Source: Acanthamoeba castellanii str. Neff
Lineage: Eukaryota; Discosea; Longamoebia; Acanthamoebidae
Length of the DNA stretch: 64,000 bases
Direction: 5' to 3'
Assembly: GCF_000313135.1 (NCBI RefSeq)
Contig: NW_004457268.1
Location: 6,357-70,356 of the forward strand
The notes beneath the pieces were generated by a model. The model saw nothing but the letters and a program-made list of their open reading frames with translations. It was not told where the DNA came from and did no database searches. A program made the translations under genes and the position numbers. This document shows, piece after piece, positions 1-12,300 of the stretch (within the stretch, counting starts at the first letter, position 1; every line of letters begins with the position of its first letter).

Positions 1-16
1 TCAGACTCATCGTTGA

Positions 17-842
17 ATGAGGCGGGTGGCGCCGCCGAGCCGCACCGCACAGACCGCTCGGCCGCTCACGATCACGACCAGCAGCAGGCTCTCGACGCGG
101 AGTCCGCGCGGGCCATGGGGGCGCTGGTGGCGCAAGCATGTCGTCGACGACGAGCGGGTGGTGGGCACTGTCACGTTGAAGTCCCAAGCACTGCGCGAGC
201 TCACCACCAGCGTCGGCGACCTGCGGGCGGTCTATCTCTGGCGCCTGATCGAGCGGTGCAAGCGCGAGCGGTGGAGAAAACGGCTTCGCGGGACCCGGCC
301 CACTACACTCGCCATCACCGCGTGGCCTCGGGGCCGCAGCCTGCCCCACTGGGCGGAAAAGATCGCGGCCATTCTGGCCCGCAACAACCAGGCCGCCTCC
401 GAGGCCGGGGGATATAACTCCGAAAGAGCGAAGGAGGCCCGACAGGAGGTGCGCCGGTTCGTACTGCACGACGCAGCACTGCGGCCGCACATCAATCACC
501 TCATGGACGTCACATCCCACTTGCAGGTAATTTTTCTCTCGTGGCTGATTCTATTGGAGAAACTCACACAACAGCATTTTGCAACGCGCCGCACAGGAGC
601 AGATGATGGGCGAGAGGTCCGGACAGGCAGGGGTGGGCAACGCACCGTTCGACGAGGTGGCGCTCATCAAGCGTTTTGAGCCCTTCATCCGGCGCAAGGC
701 CGGTGTGCCGGCAGACTGGGCTCTGGTGCTGTTGGAGTCTCATGACGGTGATGGCGATGATGCGGCAAATCAGCTCGGCTGTGTGCCAGGCCGGCCATTC
801 GTGGCTGTGCACTGCCAGCGGGAGAACCCTAATGAGCACTGA
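17..842 (+). CDS. Hypothetical protein, two visible exons, possibly 5' partial
   Basis: Two exons, 17-526 and 597-842, join in phase 0 across a 70-bp GT-AG intron and end at TGA 840-842, giving about 252 residues. An in-frame stop sits directly before the ATG at 17, so either this ATG is the start or the exon begins at an acceptor left of it; upstream exons may lie outside the window. The first ~50 residues are low-complexity and Arg-rich. From about residue 50 the sequence looks like a real, mostly helical, basic protein rich in Arg, Lys and Ala. I see no signal peptide, membrane segment or known motif, and I do not recognise the family. Confidence 0.45.
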
Positions 843-1810
843 GAAGTAAACAGGCTTGTCATCCCATCAAAAATGAAACACAACAACCAGCCACCACACT
901 GTACACGAAAACACAAGAAATGGACGTCATTCAGCCTCAACATGATAAGAAGAACAACGTGGTCAGCCAAAACACCCAGCTGGCGATTGGCAGCATGCCA
1001 TTGTGTGGGTCAGACCGCACCTTCACGAGTGCACAGTCGCATGGACAGTTCACGAAGGAGGTGCAGTGGAGGTCAGCATTTGAGACACACATGGGCGTTG
1101 ACGTCCCGGCGGCTATCGCCCCTGGTCTGTTACGATTCTCTTTTGTCGCTACTCTGCAAAGAAACAAAAGAAGAGCAGAAAGGACAAGGCTACGCTGTGT
1201 TGCGATTGGCAGCTGCGGGCCGTGGTTGGCCTCTTGTTTGTCGCGCCGCCGTTGCCGCAGATTCGCATCGCTTCGCATCTGCCTTTCGCCATCGGCGATC
1301 ATGGAGAGTATCTGGAGTAAGGTTGTTACCGCCACCGGGTGCTCGCAGATGGCGCAAACATGCCGACGCAAGCCGACGTGCCCCATCGACACGCTCATCA
1401 TCCAAACGCGCTATGCAATGGCCCTGGGGCGCAGGGCGCAAGGGCCGGTGGGCGTGGTCAGCGCCCAAGGTGCCACCCAAGGCAGCAATGGCCAGACGGG
1501 CGTCTGTAGCACGCACCAAGGCCAACCGCTCTTTCCTGGGCCACCGGGGCCGTCCCTGTCAGGGAGCGCGAGAGCTGCATGTGGCCTCTTTGGGTAGAAG
1601 CGCCATCTCCTCAACGGCAGTTACAACAACTGGTAGCTCTTTGGCATTGTAGAGGGAAAGGGTGTAGGCACTGCGGGTGGTCTGCACCAATGAACGAGGA
1701 GGTTTGAATTGGCGAAAGGGCCAATGCGGAGTGGGGCCGATCTGGCTGTATTTTTTCGGGTCATCGAAACAAGATCTTGAAGGTTGGTGGGACCAAACGC
1801 AAGAGGGAGG
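843..1810. other. Intergenic stretch, no gene supported
   Basis: Open frames occur on both strands, but none has in-phase splice partners, a recognisable domain or a convincing start. The stretch holds the end of the hypothetical gene and the promoter side of the BAR/SH3 gene that starts at 1811. A non-coding or very diverged exon cannot be excluded. Confidence 0.4.
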
Positions 1811-4800
1811 ATGAGTTTGTGGTCGTCCATTAAGGAGTACACCGCTCCTCTCAACATCAAAGAGGTAATAAGCCCATCCGCTAAATTGCGTCAGTGCTTC
1901 CCTCCCGTAGCAAACTGAAATCGTACCATTGAAATGAACATCTCTTCCTCTCTTGCTTGTGATTGTCAAGTCTTTGGGCATTGGGGCGGGAGATGCCAAG
2001 GCTATGGCGGCCCTGACCGAGGCCGACAAGGAATTCGAGGAGAAGGTGCGTAAGTCGTGGCAGCTCATGCACAGCCTCGTCTCCACACTCCACGAAAACG
2101 TAGTCAAGTCCAACACTGCGCTCACGGGTGCGTCCACCCCAAATCCATTCTTTTTTATTTTTTTTTCGTTTTAAACATTAAAAAATAGACAAATTTATTT
2201 GTACGCGCATCCATTCGAATCGATTTGTTCAATTTATGTTATTTATCTTTTTGTGTAACAACCATGTATTATTATTTTATTTACGTTATTTTTTTGCAGA
2301 TTTGGCGAAGCCGTTCAGCGCGGTGGAGGGAGCACTGTCCAACTACTACCGCGAGTGTCGCGTTGCCACCGACGAGGTCAAAGAGTTCTCCAACTCTGGT
2401 ATGCGCGTGTCTGCCGCGTCGTGCGTGTACCGCGGCTGACCGACAATCAACCACCTGCGCGCAGTGACCAAGCTCAAGCTGGCCACGCACAAGTACGGCG
2501 AAATGATGGAGAGCTACAAGGTCAAGGAGGAACTCGAAAACTGGCTCGCCAAGCTCGGCGAACTCAAGGTTCACACGACACACGACACACACGACACATA
2601 CGACACACACGACACACACGACACATACGACACACACGACACACACGACACACACGACACACACGACACACACGACACACACGACACACACGACACACAC
2701 GACACACACGACACACACGACACACACGACACACACGACGACACACGACACACGACACACACACATACGACACACGACACACGACACACGACACACGACA
2801 CGACACGACACGACACGACACGACACGACACTCACACGCAGCGATCCAATTGTGCAGAGGCAAATCAACAACCGAGACACGCTGCTCGTGGACTACAAGA
2901 AGAAGCAGAGCAAGTTCGCCTCCCAGCAGACCAAGGCCGAGCAGAAGCACACCACCCGCGACCCCGCCGTTGCCCAGAAGCTCCAGCAGTTGGACGCCGA
3001 TTGGAAGGCGACCAAGGAGCACTTCGCGACGCAGAACACGAAGCTCTTCAAGCTCGTGCCCGACATCCACGTCCAGCTCTTCAAGGCCCTCGAAGATCAG
3101 ATCCGCACCGTACGGCCGGACCACACCCATTCCTCACATTCCTGGACTTACCGCACGACACGCACGGCACACGACACACGACACATCAGGCGGCGACGTC
3201 CCACTTTTGGCTGTTCTGGACGTTGAGCGAGGCCTACGGGTACTGGCACCAGCAGGAGGTCAACAAGTCGTCGATGCGCCAGACCCGCCGGGCCGGCACC
3301 GTGGGCAACTCCAACCGCCGCGCCATGACCCTCAAGCAGCCCCTCCCCACCCTTGCCGGCGGTACCCACCTCACCACCACCGGCACGCACGCACGCACGC
3401 ACGCACACGACACTCACCCTGGTACGTGTCGTGTCGTGCGTGTGTCACGTCGCAGCGCCACACGATCCGTCGCAGCAGAACGTCCAACCCACGCCCGTGG
3501 CGGCGGAGAAGGCCCTGCCCGCGCCGCCCTCGCAGACGCCCGTGGCGGCCGCCGAGAAGGCCCTGCCCACGCCGCCCTCCCACATCGCCGCCAAGCCCCT
3601 CCCCATGCCGGGCGACAAGAAGCCCGCCCTCCCGCCCAAGCCCGCCGCTGCCGTTGCCGCCGCCACGCCCGCACCCACGACGCCCGCGCCTGCAGCCGAG
3701 GAGACGCCGCGCGATGAGAAGGGCGAGGCGGTGACGGATCGCAGCCTGCGGGAGAAGCTGAAGCTGCTGGCGCTGGAGCGGCGCAGCCTGGAGGAGGAGA
3801 AGGCCGAGGTGGCGCGCCTGCGGGCGGAGATCAGGCAGGAGTGGGACGACGTGGAGGTCGAGCGGCAGAAGGTGCGGCAGCTCAAGCGCGACGAGCTGGC
3901 CAAGCTGGCCGAGGAGCGGGCGCGGAGCGAGGCCGAGCTCAAGGAGCGTCAGCGGCTGCTCGAGGAGCGCGAGCGCAACCTGGAGCACGACCGCCGCGCG
4001 CTCGAGGACGAGAAGCTGCGCCTCGACAAGCGCATCCACGAGGAGAACGACCGCGCCGAGAAGCGCCGCCTCATGGAGGAGGAGTTCAAGAAAATGGACG
4101 AAGAGCGCAAGGTGCCACCCAATCTATCTCTCTTTCCTTTCCTCCTCGATCGTGTTCTCACCGCACGCACACAACACACACACACAACACACACAACACA
4201 CAACACACACACAGATGATTGAGGAGAAGAAGCTGCAGATTGCGGAGGACAAGATGAAGAAGCGGCTGCAGGAGGAGTGGAAGCGGGTGGAGGCCAAGAA
4301 GCAGGAGCTGGAGGAGGCGCGCAAGCAGGAGGAGGAGCGCCGCCGCCGGGAGGAGGAGGAGCGCATCGAGGAGGAGCGTCGGCGGCTCGAGCACGAGACC
4401 CGCGAGCGCGCCCGGCGCGCCGAAGAGGCCCGCCTCGAGGCCCAGCGCGAGAAGGACCGGATCGACCGCATCCGCCGCCAGATGGAGGAGGAGAAGCAGC
4501 GGCTCGAGAACATTCGCAAGCGCCTTACCGACGAAGACGAAGACGCCGATATCGAATTCTTCGCTCCCTCCACCCACTCCCTCGTCGCCGTTTCGAGTCC
4601 CGCCGCCAACGCCGCTGTCGCAGCCGCCGCGGCGCCCGCGGTCGCCGTTTCGAATCCCACCGCCGACGCCGTTTCGCCGAGGGCTGCGGCGGCCGCTGCG
4701 GTGGTGAAGAAGCGGGTGACGACGGTGCGGCAGACGCGGCGGGTGATGGTGGTGAAGGCCAAGTACGACTACGAGGCCAAGCCCGGCACGGAGGAGCTCA

Positions 4801-5787
4801 GCTTCCGCAAGGGCGACGTGCTGCTGATCGACTACGTCGTGGGCAACACCACGGGCTGGGTGCGCGGTCAGACCGAGACCGGCGTCGGCGGCCTCGTCCC
4901 GCTGAGCCTAGTCGAGGCCGCCACGCCCGACGCGCCCGCGGCCTCCGCGGCTGATGACGGCGTCGCCAAGGCCGCGGCGGCTGCGGCGGCCGAGGAGGAG
5001 CGACTTGAGCTGAAGCGTAAGGAGGAGGAGTGGGCCAGGGAGCAGGAGGCCGAGCGCGAGCGGGATGACGAGCGGGAACGCGAGCGCGAGCGCAAGCGCG
5101 TGGAGATGGAGGCGGCCGAGGCGGCCAAGTCCCAGGAGGCGGAAGCGGAGGCAGAGGGCGAGGTGACGGTGCGCGCGCTGTTTGACTACCACGCGCAGGA
5201 GGAGGGCGAGCTGACGTTCAAGAAGGGCGAGCTCATCCGCCTGCTCGAGAAGGACGACGAGGGCGGCTGGTGGATCGGTGACCTGCGCGGCATCATGGGC
5301 CTCTTCCCCAAGAACTTTGTCGAGGTCGTCCTCCCCGACCAACTCCGCGCTCACAAGGTGCCTCCCCCCGCCATCGCTCTTCGTTCTTTTTCTAGTGTCT
5401 TCGTTCTTCGTTCTTTTCTCTCGTGCTTCGTTCTTTGTTCTTCGTTCTTTCTTTGCTGATGACGATGATGGCGACGACGTGCAGGAGGAGGAGGACAAGA
5501 AGAAGAAGACGTTCGGAGGGATAAAGATGTTCCCCGACGTGCAGCCCGGCCAGCAGAAGGCGCTCAGCCCGCGCAAGGAAGAAGAGCCGAAGAAGACGGA
5601 GGAAAAGGAGGTGATGAAGATGGTGGCGATGTATGACTACGAGGCGACGGAAGAGGGCGAGCTGACGTTCAAGCAGGGCGACGCCATCACCGTCCTCGAG
5701 CAGTTCGAGAACGGCTGGTGGAGTGGCGAGCTGCGCGGCCAGGCCGGCGTCTTCCCCGTCAACTTCACCAAGCCCGCCAACGCCTGA
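1811..5787 (+). CDS. BAR domain, coiled-coil and triple SH3 scaffold protein
   Basis: Nine exons join in phase: 1811-1864, 1971-2127, 2300-2398, 2465-2568, 2858-3109, 3190-3361, 3456-4111, 4215-5357, 5485-5787; total 979 residues. Residues ~15-250 form an amphiphysin/Rvs-type BAR domain, recognised by the helix containing NRDTLLVDYKKKQSKF and the later VPDIHVQLFKALEDQI. A Pro/Ala-rich linker follows, then a very charged coiled coil (~370-610). Three SH3 domains come at ~675-735 (KYDYEAKPGTEELSF), ~814-868 (ALFDYHAQEEGELTF) and ~921-975 (AMYDYEATEEGELTF), with a second charged helix between the first two. BAR dimers bind curved membranes and SH3 domains recruit Pro-rich endocytic or actin partners, so a role in endocytosis or actin remodelling is inferred. 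The start was chosen because the short first exon (MSLWSSIKEYTAPLNIKE) splices in phase to the BAR helix. Confidence 0.85.
2570..2836. repeat. Intronic nonamer satellite (ACACACGAC)n
   Basis: The fourth intron of the BAR/SH3 gene is almost entirely a tandem array of the 9-mer ACACACGAC, close to perfect at 2577-2738 and then degrading into ACACG/ACGAC variants up to about 2830. Long open frames here (TRHTRH- or THDTHD-like peptides) are products of the repeat. The same 9-mer, reverse-complemented, fills an intron at 59637-59730. Confidence 0.9.
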
Positions 5788-5993
5788 GGGCTGGTGCGTG
5801 TGCGCACACGTGTGCGGTTTGCTGTGGGTTGAACCGTTGTTTTGTGCGATTGGTACACGCCATCAGCATTACAGCGACGGGCCAATCACGACTCGGCCGA
5901 GGAAATAAAGTAAAAGTACTTTTTTGGTTGGTGGGACAAACTATATCAGAACAACGCAACACACACACGACACAACGACAGAACACAACCAAG

Positions 5994-7126
5994 ATGAAGT
6001 CGGGAAGCGTGAAGGCGCTCGCGGGGGCGGAGGCCGAGGGACTGGCCGACCAGACGCTGGGCTCACTGCTCGGCGGGGTGAAGGAAAAGAAGAAAACAGA
6101 TGAAAAGAACAAGAAGGAGAAGAAGGAAAAGAAAGATGAGAAGGACAAGAAAGAAGAGAAGGCGAAAGAGAAGGGGATGAAGAAGACAAAGAAGCGAAAG
6201 GAGGGGTGGTTGGTGAAGGAGGGCGGGGTCTACCGCAATTGGAACCGGCGGTGGTTCGTCCTCGCGGACGAGGTGGTGTACTACTTCAAGGACGCCCAGC
6301 CCCACACGCCCATCTCCGGAGTCATTCGCCTCCAGGTAATACAAAACAAATATTATTTTGTATAATACAAACAAAAAACTGTATTTATAATTCCTTTTAT
6401 GATTTATTTCTTTGTTATTTATTTGCTGACGTAGTGGTTGGTAGGAGAACTCGGTGGTAACGGCGCCGAGCGAGGACGCGTGCAAGCGCAAGCACTGCCT
6501 CGAATTGGTGGTCCTCGGCCGCACCTTCCTCCTCCAGGCCGCGTACGTTCGGTGTGTGTGCCATGTGTGCGTGTCGTGCGCTCGTTCTAATCGCACGACA
6601 CACGCACCACCGCACACACAGAGATGATCGAGAGCGGGACGAGTGGGCGAAGGAGCTGCGGGAGGCGATCGCGCGGGCCAGGAAGCGGAGCGAGCAGGAG
6701 CGACGCGCCGACAAGCAGCGCCACGAGCGCGAGCAGCGCGACCGCGCCCTGGCCGACCTCGCCAGCGTCTCCCCGCCCGGCGGCTCTTCACTCAGCGGGC
6801 GGCCGTTCTTCGCCAAGAAGAAGGCGGAGGCACCTTCATCTTCATCATCGTCGTCGTCTTCATCAGCAGCAGCCTCGTCAGCGCCATCGACGCCGCGGGC
6901 GGAGGAAGAGGAGAAGAAGGAGAAGGAGAAGGAAAAGGAGAAGAAGGAGAGGGAGAAGGAGCGGGAGATGAAGGAGCGGGAGCGGGAGCTGAAGAAGAGA
7001 GAAGAGGAGGTCAAGGCCAAGGAGCAGAAGCTGCAGGACAAGAAGGACAAGGAGAAGGAGAAGCAGCAAAAGGAGAAGGAGAAGGAGAAACAGCAAAAAG
7101 AGAAGGAGAAGAGCAAAAAGAAGTGA
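5994..7126 (+). CDS. PH-domain protein with Lys/Glu-rich flanks
   Basis: Three exons, 5994-6335, 6445-6542 and 6622-7126, join in phase to give 314 residues. After a lysine-rich stretch (~40-70), a PH domain spans ~72-170. It starts KEGWLVKEGGVYRNWNRRWFV, continues with VVYYFKDAQ and ends with the usual C-terminal Trp helix (RDEWAKELREAI). PH domains bind phosphoinositides or proteins, so a peripheral membrane adaptor is likely. The tail is a Ser run (~230-250) followed by an extended Lys/Glu helix that ends KSKKK; this may be a single alpha-helix or a nucleic-acid-binding tail. It lies 206 bp downstream of the BAR/SH3 gene on the same strand. The ATG at 5994 follows an A/C-rich leader (ACAACCAAG). 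Confidence 0.8.
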
Positions 7127-7194
7127 ATCACAGCTGAGTTGATGAAGAAGAAGAAGTGATGTAGTTTTAACTCCGATTACTCAGAGAAAGCGAA

Positions 7195-9705
7195 TCAGGA
7201 AGAAGGTGACTGTTGCTGGAGGAGAAGCTGCTTGTAGGTGCCGAGCACGGCGAACTCGTCGTCGAGCGGGATGTCGAGGTGCGCGTCGGCGTCCTCCTCG
7301 ACGCTGTCCAGGAGCTCGTTCTCGGTCTGCCGCTGCAGCTCACGCTCCTGCGCCAACCGCTCCTCCTGCTCTCGCTTCCTCTCCGCCTCGGCCGCCGCCG
7401 CAGCCGCCGCTTCGTCCGTGCCAGGCGCCTCCCCCTTGTGTTCGACCTCCATCGCTGCGCCGGCCTCAGCCTCGGTGGTGGTCGTCGTGGTGGCGACCGG
7501 CTCATCGTCGGCTTCGATGCCGCGGCCCTCGAGGAGGAGGTTGATGGCCTGCTCCACGTTGGCGTCCGTCGCGCGCAACGTACCCACGGCCTGCGCACGC
7601 GAGAAGCCCATCCCCACCACCTGCTCGCGCACGCAAGTGTTGTATGAGCGCGCGGCACACACACCGTCCACCGCTCGCACACACGCACAACCATAACCGC
7701 ACACGACACACAAACCGCACACGATACAACCGCACACGCGCGCGAGTGCGCACCTGTTCGATTTTGTCCTCGGGGACGGGCGTGAGGGTGGCCTTGCGCT
7801 TGGACTTCTTGTTGCGTGACGCGTCGATCGAGGCCTGGAGCACGTCGGGCGACTCGGTGAGGAGGGTGATCGAGGCCGCCTCGTCGTTGTTGGACTGCCG
7901 CAGGGCCTCGGTGGCCAGGCGCCGGGTGAAGCCCATGTCGGTGAGCGCCTTGAGCAGGGCCACATCTACCCACTGGCCGTTGGCAGTCCTGCCGGCGCGG
8001 TGCCGCTCGCGCCTGGCCTCCCGCTGCCGGCGTTCTTCCTCGCGGGCCGCGCGCTGCTGCTCGCGCTTGTTGATGAGGTACGTGACTGCGGCCTCCTGGC
8101 TTCTGTCGCACGCACGCAACGCCACACGCGATTCTGAAGCCGTGGTGAGCGCCACACACCACACACCAAGAGAAAGGCTCACGCAAGATATACCGGTGGC
8201 AGAGAAGCCCATGGCGATGAGACCGACCAACTCGTCGTCGGTGACTTTGAGCGAGTTGAGCTTCGTCTCTGCTTCGTTTAGATAGCGCTGCGCTCCCGCC
8301 GAGTCTGTGCCAGAAAGTTGGCCGAACGTCGTAAGTACTTACACGCAGCTGGTCCGTAGTGTGTGGTGCGGGCTGTATGCGGCGTGTACCGTTGTTGTGA
8401 TAGGCAGCAATCGCGCGCAACAGGTTCAAGCGCACGTAGAGGATCATTTCGGGAGCGCCGCCCTTGAGCCTCTTCAGGCGCTCCATGTTGCGTCCGTACG
8501 TCTTCTCCAAGCACTCTTGGGCCTACGTCCGACAACACACGTCAGCACTTGGCATCACACGCGATCTGAGACTCAGTCCGTGGCGCTCGTGCACCTTCTG
8601 CAGCCGCCAGCCGGCGTCCTTGAGGTTGTTGATGTCCTGCAGCTTGAAGTAGGTCCAGGCGATGTCCAGGCACAGCAGGCCGTAGTTGTCGACCATGGCC
8701 AACAGGTCAGCCGAACTGTAAGACCGCACGCACGCACACGACACACGTCGCGACGCCGCGGTGAGGCCTGGTTGGAGAGTGATCACTAGGCGACTTCGAA
8801 TGTTGTACCATTTGGAGAAGCCCTCTGACTCGGCACGGAGGAACATCTGCGCGGCGGTCTTCAGGTCGCCCTTCTTCACGAGCGCCTTGCCCCGGTCGTG
8901 CAGGGTCATGCCGACCGTGAGCGCCCGCTGGTCGCCTAGCCACGTTGGGTCAGTCGAGCAGAAAACGTTGAGGAAGACGAAGAAGACCGTACTGGGCAGG
9001 AGGTGCATCTTCTGGCCCGACTGGTTGTAGATCTCGAGCGTCTGCGGTGCGTACTCGTTCTCGTCCGTGTCGACTCGAGACGCCTGCCAAGCGTGCACAT
9101 GTAAGGAGTCACAATACGAGGCATGCTGTGTGTGCGGGATGGAGGGCGTACGAGGTCCTGTGCAGCGGCCAGGGTGCGTTCGACCTGCGTCTCGTCGAGT
9201 ATCTTCTGCTGTTCTGTCTGCTCGAGCTCCATCTTCTTGCCCGCCAGGTCCTCCATGAGCATCAGCATCGACGACGCCTTGGTCTACATTACGTAAAACA
9301 AAAAGACCCTCACGTGAGCATCAAGACCATCACCAGCGGTGCAAGTAGTACAATATTGGATGGTCCATACTGAGCCAACGCGCTGCTCTTTTAGGCTGAG
9401 CTCGTTCTTCAAGATCCTAGAGGAGGCCGAAGATTGGTGAGTGATTGTGGTGCAGATCGTGCCGAGGAAGATGCAAGATGCAAGATGCACGTGATATATG
9501 AAGGGAGGTGAGGGTCGTACTTGCCGGAGCACATGAGCTTCATGGTGTGGAGGGGTTGGCCGGTGAGGTTCTGCAGCTTCGATTTGAGGTCCGCTGCAGT
9601 GGCATCCAAGGAGATGGAAACGTCGCCCGTCCATTTCGCGCCACACACCTGCTTGACCTTCAGCACCACCTCGCCCTGCCCCGCAGCTGTTTGTTGCTCT
9701 TCCAT
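7195..9705 (-). CDS. NUB1: NUB1-like protein: ubiquitin-like domain plus three UBA domains
   Basis: Ten exons on the minus strand: 9705-9521, 9416-9371, 9283-9152, 9083-8993, 8935-8809, 8715-8559, 8522-8390, 8304-8194, 8133-7754, 7620-7195; 595 residues, close to the ~600 of animal NUB1. An N-terminal ubiquitin-like domain (residues ~12-75, with GQPLHTMKLMCSGK) is followed by a TPR-like helical core (WRLQKVHERH..., EKTYGRNMERLKRLKG). Three UBA domains carry the signatures LIAMGFSAT, LTDMGFTRRLA and VVGMGFSRAQA. NUB1 delivers NEDD8/ubiquitin-like conjugates to the proteasome; that role is inferred from architecture. The exon 6 donor is uncertain by up to ten residues. The gene runs convergently towards the PH-domain gene (ends 68 bp apart). 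Confidence 0.85.
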
Positions 9706-10842
9706 CTTCTCGGTTGAAGGACTTGTGCTTTCTTCCTTCTGTGCCTTTTCTGCCGTTCGCAGAACATTTTTCTCAGTTTTTTATAAATCAAGAAAAAAAC
9801 AGAAGTCTTTTTATTTTAAAATAATAGTGTCCAAAAAAGGGGCGGTTGGTGGAGGGAAGGTGGTGTCGCATGTCGTCGGTCCTTCAGTGGTTTCGCTCCG
9901 TCTCGGTCCGAGGTGGTGGTTGAGTCCGATTCTCGGCCAAGGTGGTTGGTGTTGGTTGGCTGCGCTTGTCCGTCGCTGATGTTCCCTCAAGTCCTCACTC
10001 CTCACCGACCCCCAGTCGCCCAGGGTTCGGTCGAGGGGTGTGAGGACCGTCGACGTGGTAGTCGAGAGACGCGGCCGAGTCGTCGAGCACTGCAGTGGTC
10101 GAGCGGCCCGGTTGGTACGGAGCTGGCAGCGCACGGAGCGGCTGAAGGCTGGTGGTGGATTGGTGGGATTAAGTTTCGGGCGAAGTGGCTCGCGTGGACG
10201 TCGAGAGCGACGAGTGGTGGTGTCTCATGGTCGACCGGTCTGCCGGCGCCTGGATGGCGAGGTCCACCGACCGGCAGATGGGCAAAAACAACAATTACCA
10301 AAAATAAAAGAGGTGATTCGAATTACAAGGGAGAACGAAGACGGCGGCTGAGTCGCCCAAGTCGTAAGAGGCGTAATGGACTGATACTGCTGGTGCGCCC
10401 AGCAACTTGGGTCAGCACCTGGTTGAGTCCCGACAGCACCGCCCTCACTTCAGCCTCGTGCGAACAATGGATGCTTCGGGAGAAGTGGACTGCAAGGTGC
10501 AGTCAATCACGCACTACTCGTACTTTGATCGAACCATGCGGCAGAAGTTGTGCTCATTATCCACACCAAGCGAAGAACACCACCTGCGAAAAATACGGGA
10601 ATGGCTTGAGGTGTCGGGTTTGTCGACTTGATTCTGGACGCATGCGGGGGAGCAATGCGGATTTCCCGCCGAAGCTGGCGCTGGGCCGTCTAAATAGTCG
10701 ACACTTGAGCGCCCAAGAGCGAAATGAAATGCACAAGGACAAAAAGGTACGCAAACCTGTCGTGTGCGCCCACTTGCAGACCACACAGACCGCACAGATC
10801 TGCCCCAGCACACCGGCAGACAGTAAAACACAGCAAACACAC
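9706..10842. other. Intergenic region between divergent NUB1-like and histidine genes
   Basis: About 1.1 kb between two divergent starts. A 535-codon open frame crosses it but runs over histidine exons in the wrong frame and looks like GC-rich noise. A short frame, 10468-10631 (+), starts with ATG and has a plausible composition (54 residues, ending LRKIREWLEVSGLST), but I recognise nothing in it and call no gene. An A/T-rich segment at 9777-9830 is a candidate NUB1 promoter. Confidence 0.4.
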
Positions 10843-12300
10843 ATGGACGCACCACGAGCTGATGTGGTCATAGTGGAGACTGGTAAGTTGCACTGTTTAT
10901 TTTTTTTGTTTTTTGTTTTTTTACCTCCGGAAGATCATCTTCCTGCCGATCGATTTTGTTGTAAAATGCACAAAATCAAATCGCAAATGATTAACCTGCG
11001 ACTCTTGCTCTTCGGCAGGGGTGGGAAACCTGGGTTCGATGTCGGCGGTTCTGCTGCGAAGCGGCGCCACCTCGGTGAAGCTCACCACCGACCCTTCCCT
11101 CGTCCGGGCCGCCACTCACGTGGTCCTCCCCGGTACCCTTCCTCTCCCTCCCATCATCATCATCATCATCTCATTGATTCTTTCTTTCTACTTTTTTTTT
11201 GTCTACGCCATTGTTCAAGTACTCACTTGCGCGAGCACGTTGGGCTTACGGGCTCTGTTTATGAATTTATTTATTTATTTTATTTTAATGGTGTATGGAA
11301 TGCTGCGTGCAGGCGTGGGTTCGTTTGGCAGCGCGATGGACTTCCTGTCGAAGGCCGACGGCCTGATCGCTGCCCTCAAAGACCGCATCGCCAACAACCA
11401 GCCCACGCTCTGCGTTTGCGTCGGGTACTGTTGACCGCTTGCGCAGGCCTGTCGCACCCTCGTCCCGTGCTCACTCCGTGCAATTTAATGATTAATTACT
11501 TTATTTATTTGCTCTCATGATCACAATATCTGGGGCACACAACAGACTTCAGGTGTTGGCTGCCATCAGCGAGGAGAGCCCTGGTGCCAATGGCTTCGAC
11601 CTTCTCGACGGTTCGTGGACGCACAGCCAACCAACCAAGCAATCAACCATCTGGCCGTTTTCCTCACTTTTTGTGTTGGTCCCATGCAGGCGCGGCCATC
11701 CTTAAGTTCCCTTCGTCTGTGCGCGTTCCTCAGCAGTGCTGGAATCAAGTGGTCGTTGAGGTACGCACGCACGCACGCACTCTCTCACAGGACCAAAGCG
11801 ATCGCACACACGCACGCACGCACGTGATGACTTGCCACGCTCACGAACACACGCATGCACACGTACAGGATGGATGCAAACTGCTTAAGAGCGGCTGTGC
11901 CTACTTCAGCAACTCCTACTGCCTCCGCTCGCGCCCGCTGGACTGGTCCGCGGCCTACTCGCAACACGGAGTACGGCCCTTCTCTTCGCCCCAGTGCACT
12001 CCCTGGCTTTATTCCTCTAATTTATTTAATTTTTAATTTTTTATTCTTGACAAAATAGATCAAGTTCATCGCGGCGCTTGAGCGGGGCAACGTGGTGGCC
12101 ACCCAGTTCCACCCCGAGCTCTCGGGCCGATACGGCACTGAGCTCATCCAGTACGTTCTTCGTTCATTTCATTCATCTCTTTTTCTCCTTGGCTTCGTTC
12201 TTCTGACGCGTGCGGTGGCATCGTAGGCGCTGGCTGGGTACCGAGCACACCGGACCCGTGGTCGAGCCCGCTCTTCCTACGGCCTCGCCGCAGTTCTCCT
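10843..12300 (+). other. HisH glutaminase module (residues ~1-225)
   Basis: Class I glutamine amidotransferase that supplies ammonia to HisF. Seen: VVIVETGVGNLGS at the N-terminus, a nucleophile elbow LCVCVGLQVL whose second Cys aligns with the catalytic Cys, VPQQCWN, and the His/Glu pair in [14 protein letters not shown] short linker with QFSSSSAL leads into HisF. Confidence 0.88.

Noticed and set aside
873..1652. Open frames on both strands
   Set aside because: Arg/Ser-rich composition, no domain, no in-phase splice partners.
2355..3734. Long open frames of TRHTRH/THDTHD peptides
   Set aside because: They are products of the stop-free intronic nonamer and run out of the conserved BAR exons in the wrong phase.
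9913..11520. 535-codon open frame on the plus strand
   Set aside because: No domain, and it overlaps HisH exons in another frame; GC-rich DNA keeps such frames open by chance.
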